Assembly: GCA_045543215.1 (NCBI GenBank)
Contig: JAZQMD010000187.1
Location: 1-5,366 of the forward strand
Length of the DNA stretch: 5,366 bases
Direction: 5' to 3'
DNA from: DXYV01 sp045543215
GTDB taxonomy: Bacteria; Bacillota; Clostridia; Oscillospirales; Oscillospiraceae
Position 1 is the stretch's first letter. Each line of letters starts with the position of its first letter. Shown here in pieces: positions 4,708 to 5,366 of this stretch. The notes under the pieces were generated by a model that was not told the origin of the DNA, ran no database searches, and saw only the letters and a program-made list of their open reading frames with translations. The translations under genes and the position numbers were made by a program.

Positions 4708-5366
4708 ATGAAAAAGCATACTTTGAAAAGAAACTTTACCTTTGCGGCGTCCTGTGGCATGGCCCTCATCCTGACTGCCTGCGGCGGAAATTCTTCACAG
4801 TTGGGGAATAACCCTTCCCAATCCATGAATCCGCCTGCCTCCGATGGAAGTTACAAGGTAGCGGTCATTAAACAACTGGACCATGCATCTATGGATGAGA
4901 TTGCAAATGCGGTTGCCGCCCGGCTGGATGCCATTGCGGCAGAGCAGGGGATTACCATTGAATATGAGATTACTTCAGGGCAGAACGACCAGACTATCCT
5001 AAAGCAGCTGGGGGATCAGGCCGTTGCCGATGGGGTGGATGCCATCATTCCGATTGCCACAACTGCCGCCCAGGTAGCCGTTTTGTGTGCTGAAGAGAAC
5101 AGGACCCCGGTGGTGTATGCCGCTATCTCAGACCCGGATGCAGCCAACCTTACTAAAGTTGAGTATGCGACTGGTACCAGTGATGCCTTAAATACCTCCT
5201 TTATTTTAGAAATGATGCTGGCTCAAGATCCGGATGCGGATAAGGTAGGATTACTTTACTCCCTGTCTGAGCCAAATTCGGCCACGCCTATTGCCAGGGC
5301 TAAGGAGTACCTGGACAGTAAGGGGATTTCCTACACAGAGCAGACCGCTAATACAAATGATGAGGT
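4708..5366 (+). CDS. trpX: TrpX-like ABC transporter substrate-binding lipoprotein (3' end cut by window)
   Basis: The first 219 codons are present and the stop lies beyond the window; family members have about 320-340 residues. The N-terminus is a lipoprotein signal: positive residues (KK, KR), a hydrophobic core and lipobox LTAC with Cys25 as the lipidated residue. A flexible Asn/Ser/Pro linker (26-47) follows. From about 49 (YKVAVIKQLDHASMDEI) the protein matches the ABC_sub_bind family (PF04392) with its type I binding-protein fold. Typical family blocks are TILKQLGDQAVADGVDAIIPIAT (95-118), the VYAAISDPDAANL turn (137-148), TGTSDALNT (155-163) and VGLLYSLSEPNS (180-191). The general family includes several substrates; tryptophan is inferred from the UGG T-box directly upstream, following the known trpXYZ association. 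Permease and ATPase genes are expected next. No tryptophan codon occurs in the visible part. Confidence 0.9.
   Translation, partial: MKKHTLKRNFTFAASCGMALILTACGGNSSQLGNNPSQSMNPPASDGSYKVAVIKQLDHASMDEIANAVAARLDAIAAEQGITIEYEITSGQNDQTILKQLGDQAVADGVDAIIPIATTAAQVAVLCAEENRTPVVYAAISDPDAANLTKVEYATGTSDALNTSFILEMMLAQDPDADKVGLLYSLSEPNSATPIARAKEYLDSKGISYTEQTANTNDE

Noticed and set aside
4503..4811. Open frame of about 100 codons on the plus strand across the T-box and the start of trpX
   Set aside because: It runs through the antiterminator, terminator and trpX signal peptide in another frame, has no ribosome site and resembles no protein; the RNA structure explains this DNA.
3353..5366. Idea that the EamA transporter belongs to the tryptophan regulon as an amino-acid exporter
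   Set aside because: It lies upstream of the T-box promoter, so the T-box cannot control it, and nothing in its sequence shows the substrate.
1..5366. Mobile elements, CRISPR arrays, tRNA or rRNA genes, phage or defence genes
   Set aside because: No spaced direct repeats, terminal inverted repeats, transposase, integrase, tRNA cloverleaf or defence-family motifs were seen on either strand; the genes look like ordinary chromosomal ones.

Overview
The window reads as a piece of a low-to-middle GC Firmicutes (Clostridia) chromosome. The grounds are strong Shine-Dalgarno sites, a PcrA-type helicase, a consensus sigma-A promoter, and above all a T-box leader, a regulatory RNA found almost only in Gram-positive bacteria. 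The long helicase and its insertion suggest the Oscillospiraceae/Ruminococcaceae side of Clostridia, but that is inference from memory of the family and not a tested placement.

Layout: (1) 25-2601, plus strand, a complete UvrD/PcrA superfamily 1 DNA helicase with an unusual insertion after the Walker A motif, a long disordered linker and a C-terminal Tudor-like domain. (2) 2605-2636, a hairpin with T-rich flanks that can end transcription from both sides. (3) 2668-3285, minus strand, a 3-methyladenine DNA glycosylase (AAG/MPG family) that probably starts at a TTG codon. (4) 3286-3352, a 67-base divergent intergenic region with probable overlapping promoters. (5) 3353-4264, plus strand, a ten-helix EamA/DMT transporter. 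(6) 4265-4707, a gene-free stretch taken up by a perfect consensus promoter (4317-4345) and a complete T-box riboswitch with a UGG (tryptophan) specifier and a well-formed antiterminator/terminator switch. (7) 4708 to the window end, the first 219 codons of a lipoprotein of the ABC_sub_bind family (TrpX-like).

How the parts fit: the helicase and the glycosylase both act in DNA repair but are convergent and so not one operon. The EamA transporter is divergent from the glycosylase and has no visible regulatory link to it. The best supported functional unit is the last one. A strong promoter drives a leader whose specifier codon is tryptophan, and the downstream gene is the binding protein of the transporter class (trpXYZ) already linked to tryptophan T-boxes in Firmicutes. 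When uncharged tRNA-Trp accumulates, the leader should form the antiterminator and let the uptake operon be read; permease and ATPase genes are expected just beyond the right edge.

I did not find a previously undescribed system. Points worth a second look are the departures from consensus in the T-box bulge, the helicase insertion, the TTG start, the shared divergent promoter region, and the lack of any tryptophan codon in the visible part of trpX.
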